A DNA stretch of 61,617 bases, taken from Victivallales bacterium. Lineage in GTDB: Bacteria > Verrucomicrobiota > Lentisphaeria > Oligosphaerales > Oligosphaeraceae. The notes under the pieces are model-generated. The model ran no database searches. It saw only the letters and a program-made list of their open reading frames with translations, and was not told where the DNA came from. Location of the stretch: NCBI GenBank assembly GCA_017617415.1, contig JAFZWH010000127.1:1-61617 (forward strand), read 5' to 3'. A program made the translations under genes and the position numbers. Position 1 is the stretch's first letter. Each line of letters opens with the position of its first letter. This document shows, piece after piece, positions 42,046-50,398 of the stretch.

Positions 42046-42440
42046 TTGACGCGGTTGCCCTTGAGCGCGAGTTCGCCCGGATGATTTCGGCGATTGTAGG
42101 CAAGCCCGTCGATGACGGGGTTTTCCGTGGGCTTATGCCGGAGACTTCCAATGATGCAATCTGCGTCCGGCTCACCGATGATTCCGTCAGGTTCCTTGAG
42201 ACGCCTGAATACACAATCCAGGTTCTCGGAAGGTTCGCCGACAGGGATGATGCGCTTGCGTTCCTGTCGCTGATGAGGCAGAGTTTTCCCGCGTTTGGAC
42301 GGTCTATCGGCGGCTTCTCGTTTCCGAGCATTGTACCGCAGGACGCTGGCGTCCAGCCATACACATTTTCTGTTCGCGGAAACACGATGCATTTCGTTAG
42401 TTTCAATCTTCGCGTCCGCGTATTGACCTCGCGGGCGTAA
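42042..42440 (+). CDS. tail terminator / minor structural protein
   Basis: 132 residues. VALEREFARMISAIVGKPVD, IQVLGRFADRDDALAFLSLM and NTMHFVSFNLRVRVL fit the tail terminator or minor capsid group that follows gp10-like proteins. Assignment by order and size mainly. Confidence 0.6.
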   Translation: MIDAVALEREFARMISAIVGKPVDDGVFRGLMPETSNDAICVRLTDDSVRFLETPEYTIQVLGRFADRDDALAFLSLMRQSFPAFGRSIGGFSFPSIVPQDAGVQPYTFSVRGNTMHFVSFNLRVRVLTSRA

Positions 42441-42489
42441 TTGGATTTCCAGTTTTCCCAAATGTACAACCAACTGAAAGGAGCTAACA

Positions 42490-43011
42490 ATGGCTAATTC
42501 CGAATTGACCAGCCAGCAGGTCGCAACTCTTGTTGGCGAGATGAAGCACTACCCCTACCTCGTCACCTTCAAGTCCACAGAGCTTGCGCCGTTGTCCGGC
42601 CCGCCCGAAATCTCGCCAGATGTCGAGACCCGCGATGTGACCCTCTACGAGACCAACGGAGAGGTCGAGGCGAGCATTCTGACCAAGAACAACGTTCAGG
42701 TCGTAATCAAGACCCGCGATGTGGATTCCGCCATGACGCTGATGAGCAAATTCACGAAGAACATGAACATCATGGACGGCGGAACTGGCGGTGCCGCCGC
42801 CGACATCGTCGGCCCGTTGACCCTCGTGCCAATCACCAGCGACTCCACCGCAAAGGCGTTCACTTTCCCGAACGCCTACCTCCAGCCAGGCCTCAATGTG
42901 ACCCCCGGCGAGAATGGCAAACCTTCCGAGGCTTCACTTACCTTCCTCTGCAAGCCCGCCACCTCCGGCGACGACGCGGGGAAACCGTTTACCTACGCGG
43001 TCGCATCTTAA
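42490..43011 (+). CDS. major tail (tube) protein
   Basis: 173 residues, beta-rich: LVTFKSTELAPLSGPPEISP, VTLYETNGEVEASILTKNNV, IVGPLTLVPITSDSTAKAFT, ASLTFLCKPATSGDDAG. Tube proteins of this length lie just before the frameshifted chaperone genes, as here. Strong AAAGGAG upstream. Confidence 0.75.
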   Translation: MANSELTSQQVATLVGEMKHYPYLVTFKSTELAPLSGPPEISPDVETRDVTLYETNGEVEASILTKNNVQVVIKTRDVDSAMTLMSKFTKNMNIMDGGTGGAAADIVGPLTLVPITSDSTAKAFTFPNAYLQPGLNVTPGENGKPSEASLTFLCKPATSGDDAGKPFTYAVAS

Positions 43012-43021
43012 GGGCTGAAGA

Positions 43022-43369
43022 ATGAAGGCATTTGAAAAACTTACCCAGACCCATGTGCGCATCGAGGTCGCGGGCGGGCGGGCGGTTAATGTTCCTATGC
43101 TCCCCGTGGCCGATGTCGCAAGGCTGGATGATTTCGGCAAGCGGCTCTCGGAGGCTAAAGACGCTCAGGGAATCAACGCAATACGGGAAGACATGGTCGC
43201 TCTTGCATCCACAGTCCTGCCGGAAGAGCTACAGGCTGGCATACAGCGTCTAAGGGTGGACAAGCTGGCGGAACTCCTCGCCTATCTGATGTATGGCGAC
43301 GGCGACGACCAGCCGGAGGAGGATGCTAAAAAAAACGAGCCGAAGACGGAGGCGCAAGGCACACCTTAG
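43022..43369 (+). CDS. tail assembly chaperone, G-type upstream frame
   Basis: 115 residues; LPVADVARLDDFGKRLSEAKD and TVLPEELQAGIQRLRVDKLA. Like lambda gpG it helps tape measure and tube assembly but is absent from the virion. The end of the frame holds eight A (43328-43335) reading GCT AAA AAA AAC, a -1 slippery site, and the -1 frame is open into the next gene. Confidence 0.8.
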   Translation: MKAFEKLTQTHVRIEVAGGRAVNVPMLPVADVARLDDFGKRLSEAKDAQGINAIREDMVALASTVLPEELQAGIQRLRVDKLAELLAYLMYGDGDDQPEEDAKKNEPKTEAQGTP

Positions 43370-43713
43370 ACTACGACTTCCTCGCGGTCAGGATTATGCG
43401 GACATTCGGGTGGACCATCGGGTACACCCTTTCGCTGTCCTGGCCTCAGTTCATCGCGCTTGTCGGGCTGGCTACACGCGCAAGGAAGGACGAGGCGATA
43501 GACACAATCTACTCAGGATACGCGGCGGCGAAATACGGGGGGAAATGCTCTGACGCTCTGTTCAACGGGCGCGGGAGCCTTTTCCTTGAAGATTCGCCAT
43601 CCGCAGACTACGACAACATAGACGACGGCGAACTTGAGGCGGCCAGGAAAAGAATGGCGGCGATACTCAAGGCTCGCGAGATTGAGGCAACCGAAGACGG
43701 CAATGACATTTGA
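43333..43713 (+). CDS. tail assembly chaperone, T-type domain made by -1 frameshift
   Basis: A -1 slip on the eight-A run re-enters at 43333 and continues RAEDGGARHTLDYDFLAVRI then MRTFGWTIGYTLSLSWPQFI, giving a G-T fusion of about 230 residues. The frame agrees exactly with the ORF starting at ATG 43396. The text before that ATG (HTLDYDFLAVRIMRTFGW) already matches the T-domain pattern, so independent initiation at 43396 would cut into the domain. This argues for frameshifting as in lambda gpGT. Confidence 0.8.
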   Translation, partial: KRAEDGGARHTLDYDFLAVRIMRTFGWTIGYTLSLSWPQFIALVGLATRARKDEAIDTIYSGYAAAKYGGKCSDALFNGRGSLFLEDSPSADYDNIDDGELEAARKRMAAILKAREIEATEDGNDI

Positions 43714-46333
43714 CCTTGGCATAATCGAGGCGGCGGCAACGCTTGACGCAAGCGACTTCGAGGGCAAGCTGTCAGGACTTGCCGAAAGCGCGGAGCGTGC
43801 GTTGTCCGGCATTGATTCATCTCCGGCGGTATCCGAGATAGAGAATGTCGGCTCTGCCGCTTCGGAGGCTTCCGATGCTGTCCAGACCATCGGCGAGAAC
43901 GCGGAGGATGCCGGACAGAAGACTGTAGAGGCGGCAAAAGAAGCGGGAGAAAACATAGACTCCCTTGCCAAAAAGGCCGCAAAGGCCGCCGCCGCGTTCT
44001 TCGGCATCCAGAAGGCAATCGGGTTGCTTTCCGCGTCATTCAAGAAATTCACTATTCAGGAGGATGCCGTCGTTAGCCTGGAACGGTCCCTCCAGAACGC
44101 AGGCGCGGAGACCGAGACATACAGCCGCCGCCTACAGAGGCTTGCGGCTGAATTGCAGAAAGTCACGAAACACGGGGACGAGGCAACTCTTGCCGCAATG
44201 TCCCAGGCTATGAACCTTGGCATAAGCGCGTCGCAGATGGAGGAAGTAACCAAGGCCGCAATGGGACTTGCGGCCGCAATCGGCGTTGACCTGAACACGG
44301 CAATGAGCCTTATGGTCAGGGCGAATGCCGGACATACCGAAACTCTTGCGAAATATGGAATAACACTTGACGGGACGCTGACAAAGGAGCAGAGGTTCCA
44401 GCAATTGCTGGAAATCGGGAAGCAGAAGTTCCCGCTTGCCGAGGCGAAATCCGCTTCAGACAAACTCCAGCAGATGGGAAATGCCGTGGGAGATACTGGA
44501 GAGGCAATCGGCAGGATGCTTTCCACGGCTGTCATGCCGCTTGTCGGCGGGATAACCAAACTATCCACCGCGTTCAACAACATGCGCGCGCCAGCGCAGA
44601 GGACAACGGTTGCGGTCGCAGGTGCCGCCGCAACAATTCTCCTGCTTAGAACCAGCATAGGAGCCGCAGCGAACCAGGCTGTAATTCTCGCGGTGAAAAA
44701 TGCAATGCTTGCCTTGAGTCATATTGCCGCCGCCGCAGCCGCCGCGAAGCAGGCCGGGGTAATTGCCGTTCTCAAAGTCGGATTACTGGCATCCGCAAAG
44801 GCCGCCGCCGCGTTCCTTGCTTCGCTTGGCCCGATTGGATGGGCGGCGATTGCAATTGCTGGCGCGGCGGCGGCAGTATGGCTGCTTGGGAACTCCGCCG
44901 AAAAGACGCAAAAACAATATGAGGGCATGACCGAGGCTCTTGACAAGGCGAATGATGCCTTGCGCGAGGGGGATGCTTCGCGCAAGGCAGACCTGGACAA
45001 GATTGAAAGGCTCCAGCAACTTGCCAAATATGAACGCCTTAACTCCAACGAACAGGCCGAGGCGTTGAAACTCATAAAGCAACTGAACAATGAGTATGGA
45101 GTCCAGGTCGGTGAGATTGATGCCGTAACTGGGAAACTCAACCTACAGAGCGAAGCGGTTTCAAGGCTGCGGGCTGAGATGCAGGAGCAACGGCGGCAGG
45201 AGCTACAGGCGCGGATTGACGCTGCAAAAGCAAAGGTCGAGGCGGCAAGTGGAAAGGTTATTGAAGCGGCCAATTCTTATAATAGATACGATGCCCTTAA
45301 CTCGGTTCTGAGACTTCCTGGAGTGATAGATTTTGATGAGGCGGCAAATGGCAAGCGACTTCTTGAGATGAATGAAGCACAGGCGGCGATGGATGAGGCA
45401 AACGCTCAATTGCGCAGCGCGACAGCCGAAATGGAGAATTTCAAGAACGGGTTAAATCTCATTACTGCACAGGCCGAGGACAATGCGACTGCCGCTGCGA
45501 ATGAGGCGCAGCGTGCCGCAAAGGAGGAAATCGAGAACACCCGCTGGCAGATTGAGTTCGACACGGCAGACGCGGCGAAGCAGCTTGAGATGCTGAAGTC
45601 AAAGGCCGCAACGCTCTCTGAGGAACTTTTCGCGTCGGCAGGGAACAAGCGCGAGGAGGACTACACCGCCGATGAAATCGGCAAACTGAAGCAGATTGAG
45701 GAAATACGCGCCCGCGTGAACCAGATGACCAAGGAAAGCGCGGACGCATTCCGTCAGGAGCAGGATTCGTTCGCCGAAGAGCAGGCGAGGCGTTCAGAGG
45801 AACTTGCCCAGCGGAAGTTCGACGAGCGCCTCCGCCTTATGGAGAAGGCCGGAGACACCAAGGGAATAGACCAGCTGCTTACCTCTCAGCTGGAACAGGC
45901 GAGGGCGGCCGCGAACCAGGCGGCACAGGCTTATGAGCAGGCAAGAAAGGACGCCGCCGCAGACGGGATAATGACCGCAGAGGAACGGGAAAAGCTGTCC
46001 GAGGCAAGGCAGAAGCTCAATGAAGCAACGAGAAAACAGGACGAATCATACGCGAAACTTGCGGAGAATCGTCTCAAGGAGGCCGAGCGCAGGGCGCAGA
46101 AGGAGATGGAACGACAGCGCAAAGAGACAGAGCAGAACCGCCAGACTGTCGGCAGTTTCTCGCTGCGCGGGTTTGCCGCCATGGTCGGTAACGGGTCGCC
46201 AATGGCTAAGACCGCGCAGAACACACGGGAAATGGTGAAGTCCACCAAAAAGGTCGAGGAGCGCACGCGGGAAATCTACAAGAAGCTCTCAGAGGGCATA
46301 ACCGTGACAGGCGGCGAAATGGAATACGCATAG
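43703..46333 (+). CDS. tail tape measure protein
   Basis: 876 residues, the longest tail gene. Helical and coiled-coil-rich with an Ala/Gly-rich hydrophobic middle (residues about 330-420, GPIGWAAIAIAGAAAAVWLL). DLNTAMSLMVRANAGHTETL and KYGITLDGTLTKEQRFQQLL are tape-measure signatures of siphoviruses. By the usual rule of about 0.15 nm per residue the tail would be near 130 nm. ATG 43703 overlaps the chaperone stop. Confidence 0.88.
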   Translation: MTFDLGIIEAAATLDASDFEGKLSGLAESAERALSGIDSSPAVSEIENVGSAASEASDAVQTIGENAEDAGQKTVEAAKEAGENIDSLAKKAAKAAAAFFGIQKAIGLLSASFKKFTIQEDAVVSLERSLQNAGAETETYSRRLQRLAAELQKVTKHGDEATLAAMSQAMNLGISASQMEEVTKAAMGLAAAIGVDLNTAMSLMVRANAGHTETLAKYGITLDGTLTKEQRFQQLLEIGKQKFPLAEAKSASDKLQQMGNAVGDTGEAIGRMLSTAVMPLVGGITKLSTAFNNMRAPAQRTTVAVAGAAATILLLRTSIGAAANQAVILAVKNAMLALSHIAAAAAAAKQAGVIAVLKVGLLASAKAAAAFLASLGPIGWAAIAIAGAAAAVWLLGNSAEKTQKQYEGMTEALDKANDALREGDASRKADLDKIERLQQLAKYERLNSNEQAEALKLIKQLNNEYGVQVGEIDAVTGKLNLQSEAVSRLRAEMQEQRRQELQARIDAAKAKVEAASGKVIEAANSYNRYDALNSVLRLPGVIDFDEAANGKRLLEMNEAQAAMDEANAQLRSATAEMENFKNGLNLITAQAEDNATAAANEAQRAAKEEIENTRWQIEFDTADAAKQLEMLKSKAATLSEELFASAGNKREEDYTADEIGKLKQIEEIRARVNQMTKESADAFRQEQDSFAEEQARRSEELAQRKFDERLRLMEKAGDTKGIDQLLTSQLEQARAAANQAAQAYEQARKDAAADGIMTAEEREKLSEARQKLNEATRKQDESYAKLAENRLKEAERRAQKEMERQRKETEQNRQTVGSFSLRGFAAMVGNGSPMAKTAQNTREMVKSTKKVEERTREIYKKLSEGITVTGGEMEYA

Positions 46334-46343
46334 GGGGTGTGGA

Positions 46344-47177
46344 ATGGAAGTCAGACGACTGGCAGAAGGGACCGAAACATGGGATCAGAATAATGGTTCC
46401 GTCGAATGCACCGAGGCGGAGGTTCCATACCTTGTCCTTTCTCCTACAAGCAAGGCTGATGCGGTTGGCGCGGTCATAGCCGACGCGAAAACGCGCACAA
46501 TTAACGGGCTTCCTCTCAAGTCCGTCCGAGTCGAGGAATACAGCCTTGAACAGATGTCATGCACAGCTATTTATGGAATGCCCGGCTCCGAAGAGTCCGA
46601 AGAGTCCGAAGAGTCCGGAGTTGTAGGGGGAGAAAATGGCGACACTTTGATGTCTGTATCTGTCACGACAGGGACCGTACATGTTACGAGAGCTATTTCG
46701 CAAAGACGCGCTAATGGGAGCCCAGACAACCTTGACTGCATGATTGGCTGGAATGGCTTGAGCGGAGAAAAGGCAGAGTTCGCGGGAGTGGACATACCTA
46801 TCGGGCAATGCTCAATACAGTACAAGTCAAGGCGCATGGTTCAATATATGACGGCGGCTTTCGTAAAAAGATGCACTGATGCCGGAGGGAAAGTCAACTC
46901 CGCCTCTTGGAAGGGTTTTCCAGCTGGCTCCCTTATGTGCCAAGGCTGCTCTTACGACATCCTGGTTGACGCAAAGCCAACGGACATTGTGACGATTACC
47001 TGGAGTTTTTCTTTTTCCCCGCCAGGAAGGGATGTGATTAACGGACACTCTATTAGCAAGAAAGGATGGGAATATGCCTGGGGAGTCCCGTCTTCTTTGG
47101 CAAAGACAGAAGGCGATAAAATCCCGTATATCTCGAAGGTCGTTGACGAGGTGAATTTTGCAATGTTGGGGTTGTAG
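46344..47177 (+). CDS. tail tip protein (distal-tail position)
   Basis: 277 residues, beta-rich, following the tape measure as Dit proteins do. Includes VEEYSLEQMSCTAIYGMPG, a 9-bp tandem repeat encoding EESEESEES (about 46590-46617), and CMIGWNGLSGEKAEFAGVDI. No family confirmed. Confidence 0.6.
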   Translation: MEVRRLAEGTETWDQNNGSVECTEAEVPYLVLSPTSKADAVGAVIADAKTRTINGLPLKSVRVEEYSLEQMSCTAIYGMPGSEESEESEESGVVGGENGDTLMSVSVTTGTVHVTRAISQRRANGSPDNLDCMIGWNGLSGEKAEFAGVDIPIGQCSIQYKSRRMVQYMTAAFVKRCTDAGGKVNSASWKGFPAGSLMCQGCSYDILVDAKPTDIVTITWSFSFSPPGRDVINGHSISKKGWEYAWGVPSSLAKTEGDKIPYISKVVDEVNFAMLGL

Positions 47178-47179
47178 AT

Positions 47180-47653
47180 ATGTTTCCCTATGTAAGAAAA
47201 GGACAGAAATACATCCCCAACGCGGCGTTCCACAACGCTGCGGTTCGCCTGGTAAACGACTTCGGAAGGATTGGAGATGGCGAATTTAAGGGGCGTTCAG
47301 GCTGGAGCGACTCCGCCGCCTATGACGGGCCGTTCGCGGTGAAGCGCGACGACGACGGCGGCGGCTTCTTTTCGTTCTCTTCAGGCGTGGTCTGGGCAGG
47401 GACCGAGAAGATAGCGGTGCCAGGCGGGAAGGTCAGGCCGGGCAACCTCTCCAACGATTTGTCTTCGGATTTTTACTTTTACCTCGTGATTAGATATTCA
47501 TCAGGCTATTCCGCCAAAGTCGTCTATAGCAGCTCACGCGACGGCCTTTCGCAGACCGACAGCGAGTATGTCGTCCTTCTGGCGTGGTGGAAGGATGGGA
47601 AAATCACCCAGCTCCAGCACGGAGACATCTACATTGCCGGGAGGGTGGTATGA
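47180..47653 (+). CDS. tail tip/baseplate protein
   Basis: 157 residues, beta-rich with GGGFFSFSSGVVWAGTEKIA and VVLLAWWKDGKITQLQHGDI, a pattern seen in small adhesion/baseplate wedge proteins. It overlaps the next gene by four bases. Function by position only. Confidence 0.55.
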   Translation: MFPYVRKGQKYIPNAAFHNAAVRLVNDFGRIGDGEFKGRSGWSDSAAYDGPFAVKRDDDGGGFFSFSSGVVWAGTEKIAVPGGKVRPGNLSNDLSSDFYFYLVIRYSSGYSAKVVYSSSRDGLSQTDSEYVVLLAWWKDGKITQLQHGDIYIAGRVV

Positions 47654-48597
47654 CCTGGGCGGAAATGGGCTTCTCAGCAGAGCCGCTGACGCCGACAGGG
47701 GACGTCATCCGTCATCTGCGCCGAGCGCTGGCGGAAAGGTTGCACTATGCCGGCCGTGACTGGAATCCACTCGACCCGCTGCACACAACGGATGCCACTC
47801 TGAAGCCACTCCATGCGGAGGTAAACGAAATCCTCGCGCTGCTTAGGCCGGACAACTACTTGGATGGTCGTGGATTTTGGTATTACAGCATGCCGCTATT
47901 GTACCAAATAGGCACCACGGACGCCCCTGCCGCGTCGAACGCCTGGTGCAACGCCACGCAGGAGGAATACTACGCGCGAATGAACGCCATAGCCGGCTTC
48001 GACATAAGCCAGGACATCTCCCCTCTCACCCCGCCGACAACCGAACTCTTCCGGGGGCTACAGCGCGCAATAAATTCCATACATTTCACCTTTGACGAAG
48101 CATATTGGACTTCCCATTATCGCCAATGGGAGACATACTGGAGCGACCCAGCCGACGGAGGAGACGGACTATGGCATGACTCCTATGGAGACTGGGAGGA
48201 GTTGCGTGACGATTTCCAGTACATGGGGCATCTCATGCTCGGACAGTCCTGCGCCGTGGAAGCTGACTACGGGGACGGATATGATTACTGGATGCTATCC
48301 GGCGACGGCGTTGAATGGGCGCGTCCGACCAAGGATGTCGTCTGCAAGGCGTTCTGCCTCAGATGCGACGACAACTCGGTCGCAACCATATCCCAGCTGG
48401 AAGGATACGAGAAGGGGGAATACTACGTCCGGGAAGCGCCCGCCACGGGGCGCCTCAACATCCTGAATGGGTACAATCCACCCGCCATCCCGCACTATGA
48501 CAAAAGCTCCTACGAATTTTGCGTTTTCTGGCCCGCCTACGCCATAATCGACTACGGCGCAAAGCTCAAGTACTACGACCCGCCGCCCGAAAACTGA
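47650..48597 (+). CDS. tail-tip protein, possible receptor-binding
   Basis: 315 residues, very rich in Trp, Tyr and Asp (YWTSHYRQWETYWSDPADGG, GLWHDSYGDWEELRDDFQYM), which suggests surface or carbohydrate binding. RALAERLHYAGRDWNPLDPL opens the protein. ATG 47650 overlaps the previous stop; the earlier ORF start at 47584 is out of place. Function inferred. Confidence 0.55.
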   Translation: MTWAEMGFSAEPLTPTGDVIRHLRRALAERLHYAGRDWNPLDPLHTTDATLKPLHAEVNEILALLRPDNYLDGRGFWYYSMPLLYQIGTTDAPAASNAWCNATQEEYYARMNAIAGFDISQDISPLTPPTTELFRGLQRAINSIHFTFDEAYWTSHYRQWETYWSDPADGGDGLWHDSYGDWEELRDDFQYMGHLMLGQSCAVEADYGDGYDYWMLSGDGVEWARPTKDVVCKAFCLRCDDNSVATISQLEGYEKGEYYVREAPATGRLNILNGYNPPAIPHYDKSSYEFCVFWPAYAIIDYGAKLKYYDPPPEN

Positions 48598-48840
48598 CCA
48601 CACAACGGAAACGCGAAGACAAGTATTGACCTCTTCGGCTTGTATGTAGACCGTGCGTCACATCTCACCCTGGCAACGAGGGCCGCCCATGGCGCACGGC
48701 TTATTTGGGCGGATTTTTTGCAGTTTCGCGGTCGGCTGACAGTTGCATAGGCTGCGCCTTGCATATATGTCGATGTAGATGCTCCTTCCGCATCGCAAGG
48801 CAGGCTACGGCGAAAGGACACCTCCGTTCTTGAAGCCAGG
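48598..48840 (+). other. apparently decayed coding stretch between tail genes
   Basis: No accepted gene. The frame shared by the tail gene before (stop TGA 48595) and the gene after (ATG 48841) is open here except for one TAG at 48748-48750. The reading (LYVDRASHLTLATRAAHGAR, then YVDVDAPSASQGRLRRKDTS) looks protein-like. It may be a degraded gene or the lost N-terminal part of the following gene; chance is not excluded. Confidence 0.35.
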
Positions 48841-49302
48841 ATGGGCAGGCATCCGCCAATCGGCAACCTGCATAATCCCTTTTGCACTTTCAATTCCATT
48901 AGCGAAACCACCACCATCTACACATCGCCGGACGGCACGGAATACCGCACGCTCCCCCGCACCTGGGGAGGCGCCACCAACATCACCGAGCGGTGGGCGC
49001 TGGCCCACGGCTGGAGCAGGGAGACCCGCGACGAGCCGGACCCCGCTCCGCCGCCAGCCAGATACAGCAAATACCGCCTGCACCGCGCCCTCGCAGACGC
49101 CGGAGTCTGGGACATGCTCTGGGGCGCAATCGTGACTGCCGGATATTCGCAATACTGGAACGACGCGCAGGAACTCGCCGAGGACGACGAATTGTTCGAG
49201 GGTGCGCTGGCCGTGCTGGCGCAGCAGATCAACCTCGGAGAGATAGAGCTGCCGAAGGACACAACGGTGGACGCGATTCTCGAAGAAGCCCGCATAGCCT
49301 AA
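48841..49302 (+). CDS. hypothetical tail-region protein
   Basis: 153 residues. Its second half (RYSKYRLHRALADAGVWDML, YSQYWNDAQELAEDDELFEG) is helical and resembles small phage proteins that follow the tail fibre genes. ATG 48841 lacks a good SD, and the frame is open back to 48751, so the true start is uncertain. Confidence 0.55.
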   Translation: MGRHPPIGNLHNPFCTFNSISETTTIYTSPDGTEYRTLPRTWGGATNITERWALAHGWSRETRDEPDPAPPPARYSKYRLHRALADAGVWDMLWGAIVTAGYSQYWNDAQELAEDDELFEGALAVLAQQINLGEIELPKDTTVDAILEEARIA

Positions 49303-49316
49303 CAGGGGGAAATACG

Positions 49317-49850
49317 ATGCTCACAAAGGCGTTCGCAGCCAAACTCTACGCAGAGGCAATCGACCTGCCGAACGGAAATTTCGTCAGGGCGTTGTCTCTT
49401 GAGACCGTCTGCGCGAAATGCAACGGCGTCGGCGCGGAGTGGATGGAGCACGTCATCCTGCTCGGCGGGAAGAAAACGCTGCTTCAGATTGCGAATGAGC
49501 TGTATGGATGGGCGATGCCGGCAACCCTCCGGCACGATGTGCGATATGCCGTCGGCGGAACGGCGGAGATGCGGCGGAACGACGACAAATGCTTCCTTGA
49601 GGACTGTCTGTGGATTGCCAGAAAATTGTTCTCGAATGAGCCGTGGTGGAACCCCATGTCCTATGTCCGGCTTGTCAGGCGGATAGGTCAGGCGAAACGA
49701 ATGTATGTCCTGCTCCGCGCGTTCGGCTGGCTGGCGTACAACTTCGACAACGCGGAGGACCGCGAGAACGAGGAATGGATTTCCGGAGAGAGGGCGAACA
49801 TCGCCCAAGCCGAATACGTCAAGAAACTTCCAACTACGGAGACCAGATAG
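49317..49850 (+). CDS. hypothetical phage protein
   Basis: 177 residues; helical, with KAFAAKLYAEAIDLPNGNFV, FLEDCLWIARKLFSNEPWWN and VRLVRRIGQAKRMYVLLRAF. ATG 49317 has AGGGGGA upstream; the longer open frame (from 48993) lies in a shadow frame of the previous gene. No lysozyme motif. Unknown function. Confidence 0.55.
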   Translation: MLTKAFAAKLYAEAIDLPNGNFVRALSLETVCAKCNGVGAEWMEHVILLGGKKTLLQIANELYGWAMPATLRHDVRYAVGGTAEMRRNDDKCFLEDCLWIARKLFSNEPWWNPMSYVRLVRRIGQAKRMYVLLRAFGWLAYNFDNAEDRENEEWISGERANIAQAEYVKKLPTTETR

Positions 49851-49852
49851 CG

Positions 49853-50095
49853 ATGGGAATGACTGCTAACGAACTCGCCACGCAGAAGATGCTGACGAGC
49901 ATGGCAAAGGACATAGCCGCAATTAAGCAGACGGTTGAGGATGACCACAAGGCGATTTTCGGCAACGGTCAACCTGGGCTGCTGACCAGGGTGGCGAAGC
50001 TGGAAACGAAAGTCGGCATCATCGCCGGAATCGCCGGAGCGGTTACTGGCATCGTTGGCGGGTGCGTGACCGAACTGATTAAGCATTTCCTTTAA
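49853..50095 (+). CDS. XhlA/holin-like small membrane protein
   Basis: 80 residues: a coiled coil (MAKDIAAIKQTVEDDHKAIF, LLTRVAKLETKVG) then one hydrophobic segment (IIAGIAGAVTGIVGGCVTEL), the layout of XhlA-type hemolysin/holin-associated proteins. It sits where lysis genes are expected, although no endolysin gene was recognised. A terminator follows. Confidence 0.65.
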   Translation: MGMTANELATQKMLTSMAKDIAAIKQTVEDDHKAIFGNGQPGLLTRVAKLETKVGIIAGIAGAVTGIVGGCVTELIKHFL

Positions 50096-50106
50096 ATGAT
50101 TACAGG

Positions 50107-50156
50107 ATACCCCTCTAAGCCTCTGCGCAAGCACGCTCACCCTTGAGGGGTCTTTT
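50107..50156 (+). terminator. intrinsic terminator of the late operon
   Basis: ACCCCTC with the following AAG (50108-50119) pairs with CTTGAGGGGT (50143-50152 region), followed by CTTTTC. It ends the tail/lysis transcript before the candidate noncoding RNA. Confidence 0.65.
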
Positions 50157-50159
50157 CTC

Positions 50160-50361
50160 TTGCCCCCCCCTCGCAAGAGGCCCAAGGTGCGTGCGGGTAT
50201 GTTCCCATGCCCTTTTTCTCAACAGCAACCCCGCGCGAACTCGCCATTCTGGCGAATCGGACCATGCGGGGTCATCCAAGCCGACCTGCCGCCTTCGGGC
50301 GAGACAGGCTGCCAGCTATTCAGCGCCCTTTGGCAAGGCCCACCGACGCGGTGATTTTTTT
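50160..50361 (+). ncRNA. candidate noncoding RNA with its own terminator
   Basis: About 200 bases without an accepted gene. Inverted repeats include CCCCGC (50229 area) with GCGGGG (50266 area), TCGCC with GGCGA, and CCTGCCGCC with GGCGAGACAGG. It ends in CACCG-ACG-CGGTG (50341-50353) followed by seven T, an intrinsic terminator just before the lipoprotein SD. Two frames are open through it and give protein-like text (for example ANRTMRGHPSRPAAFGRD), which I recall from automatic annotations of other gut microbes, so the element may be widespread and often misread as coding. Confidence 0.5.
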
Positions 50362-50398
50362 CTCAGCAAATTACCAGCAAGTCAAGGAGTTACACAAA

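Noticed and set aside
46590-46617. 9-bp tandem repeat as a phase-variation switch
   Set aside because: The unit is a multiple of three, so copy-number change keeps the frame and only alters the number of EES units.
50207-50398. N-terminal extension of the first lipoprotein
   Set aside because: It would run through an intrinsic terminator and bury the signal peptide that begins at 50399.
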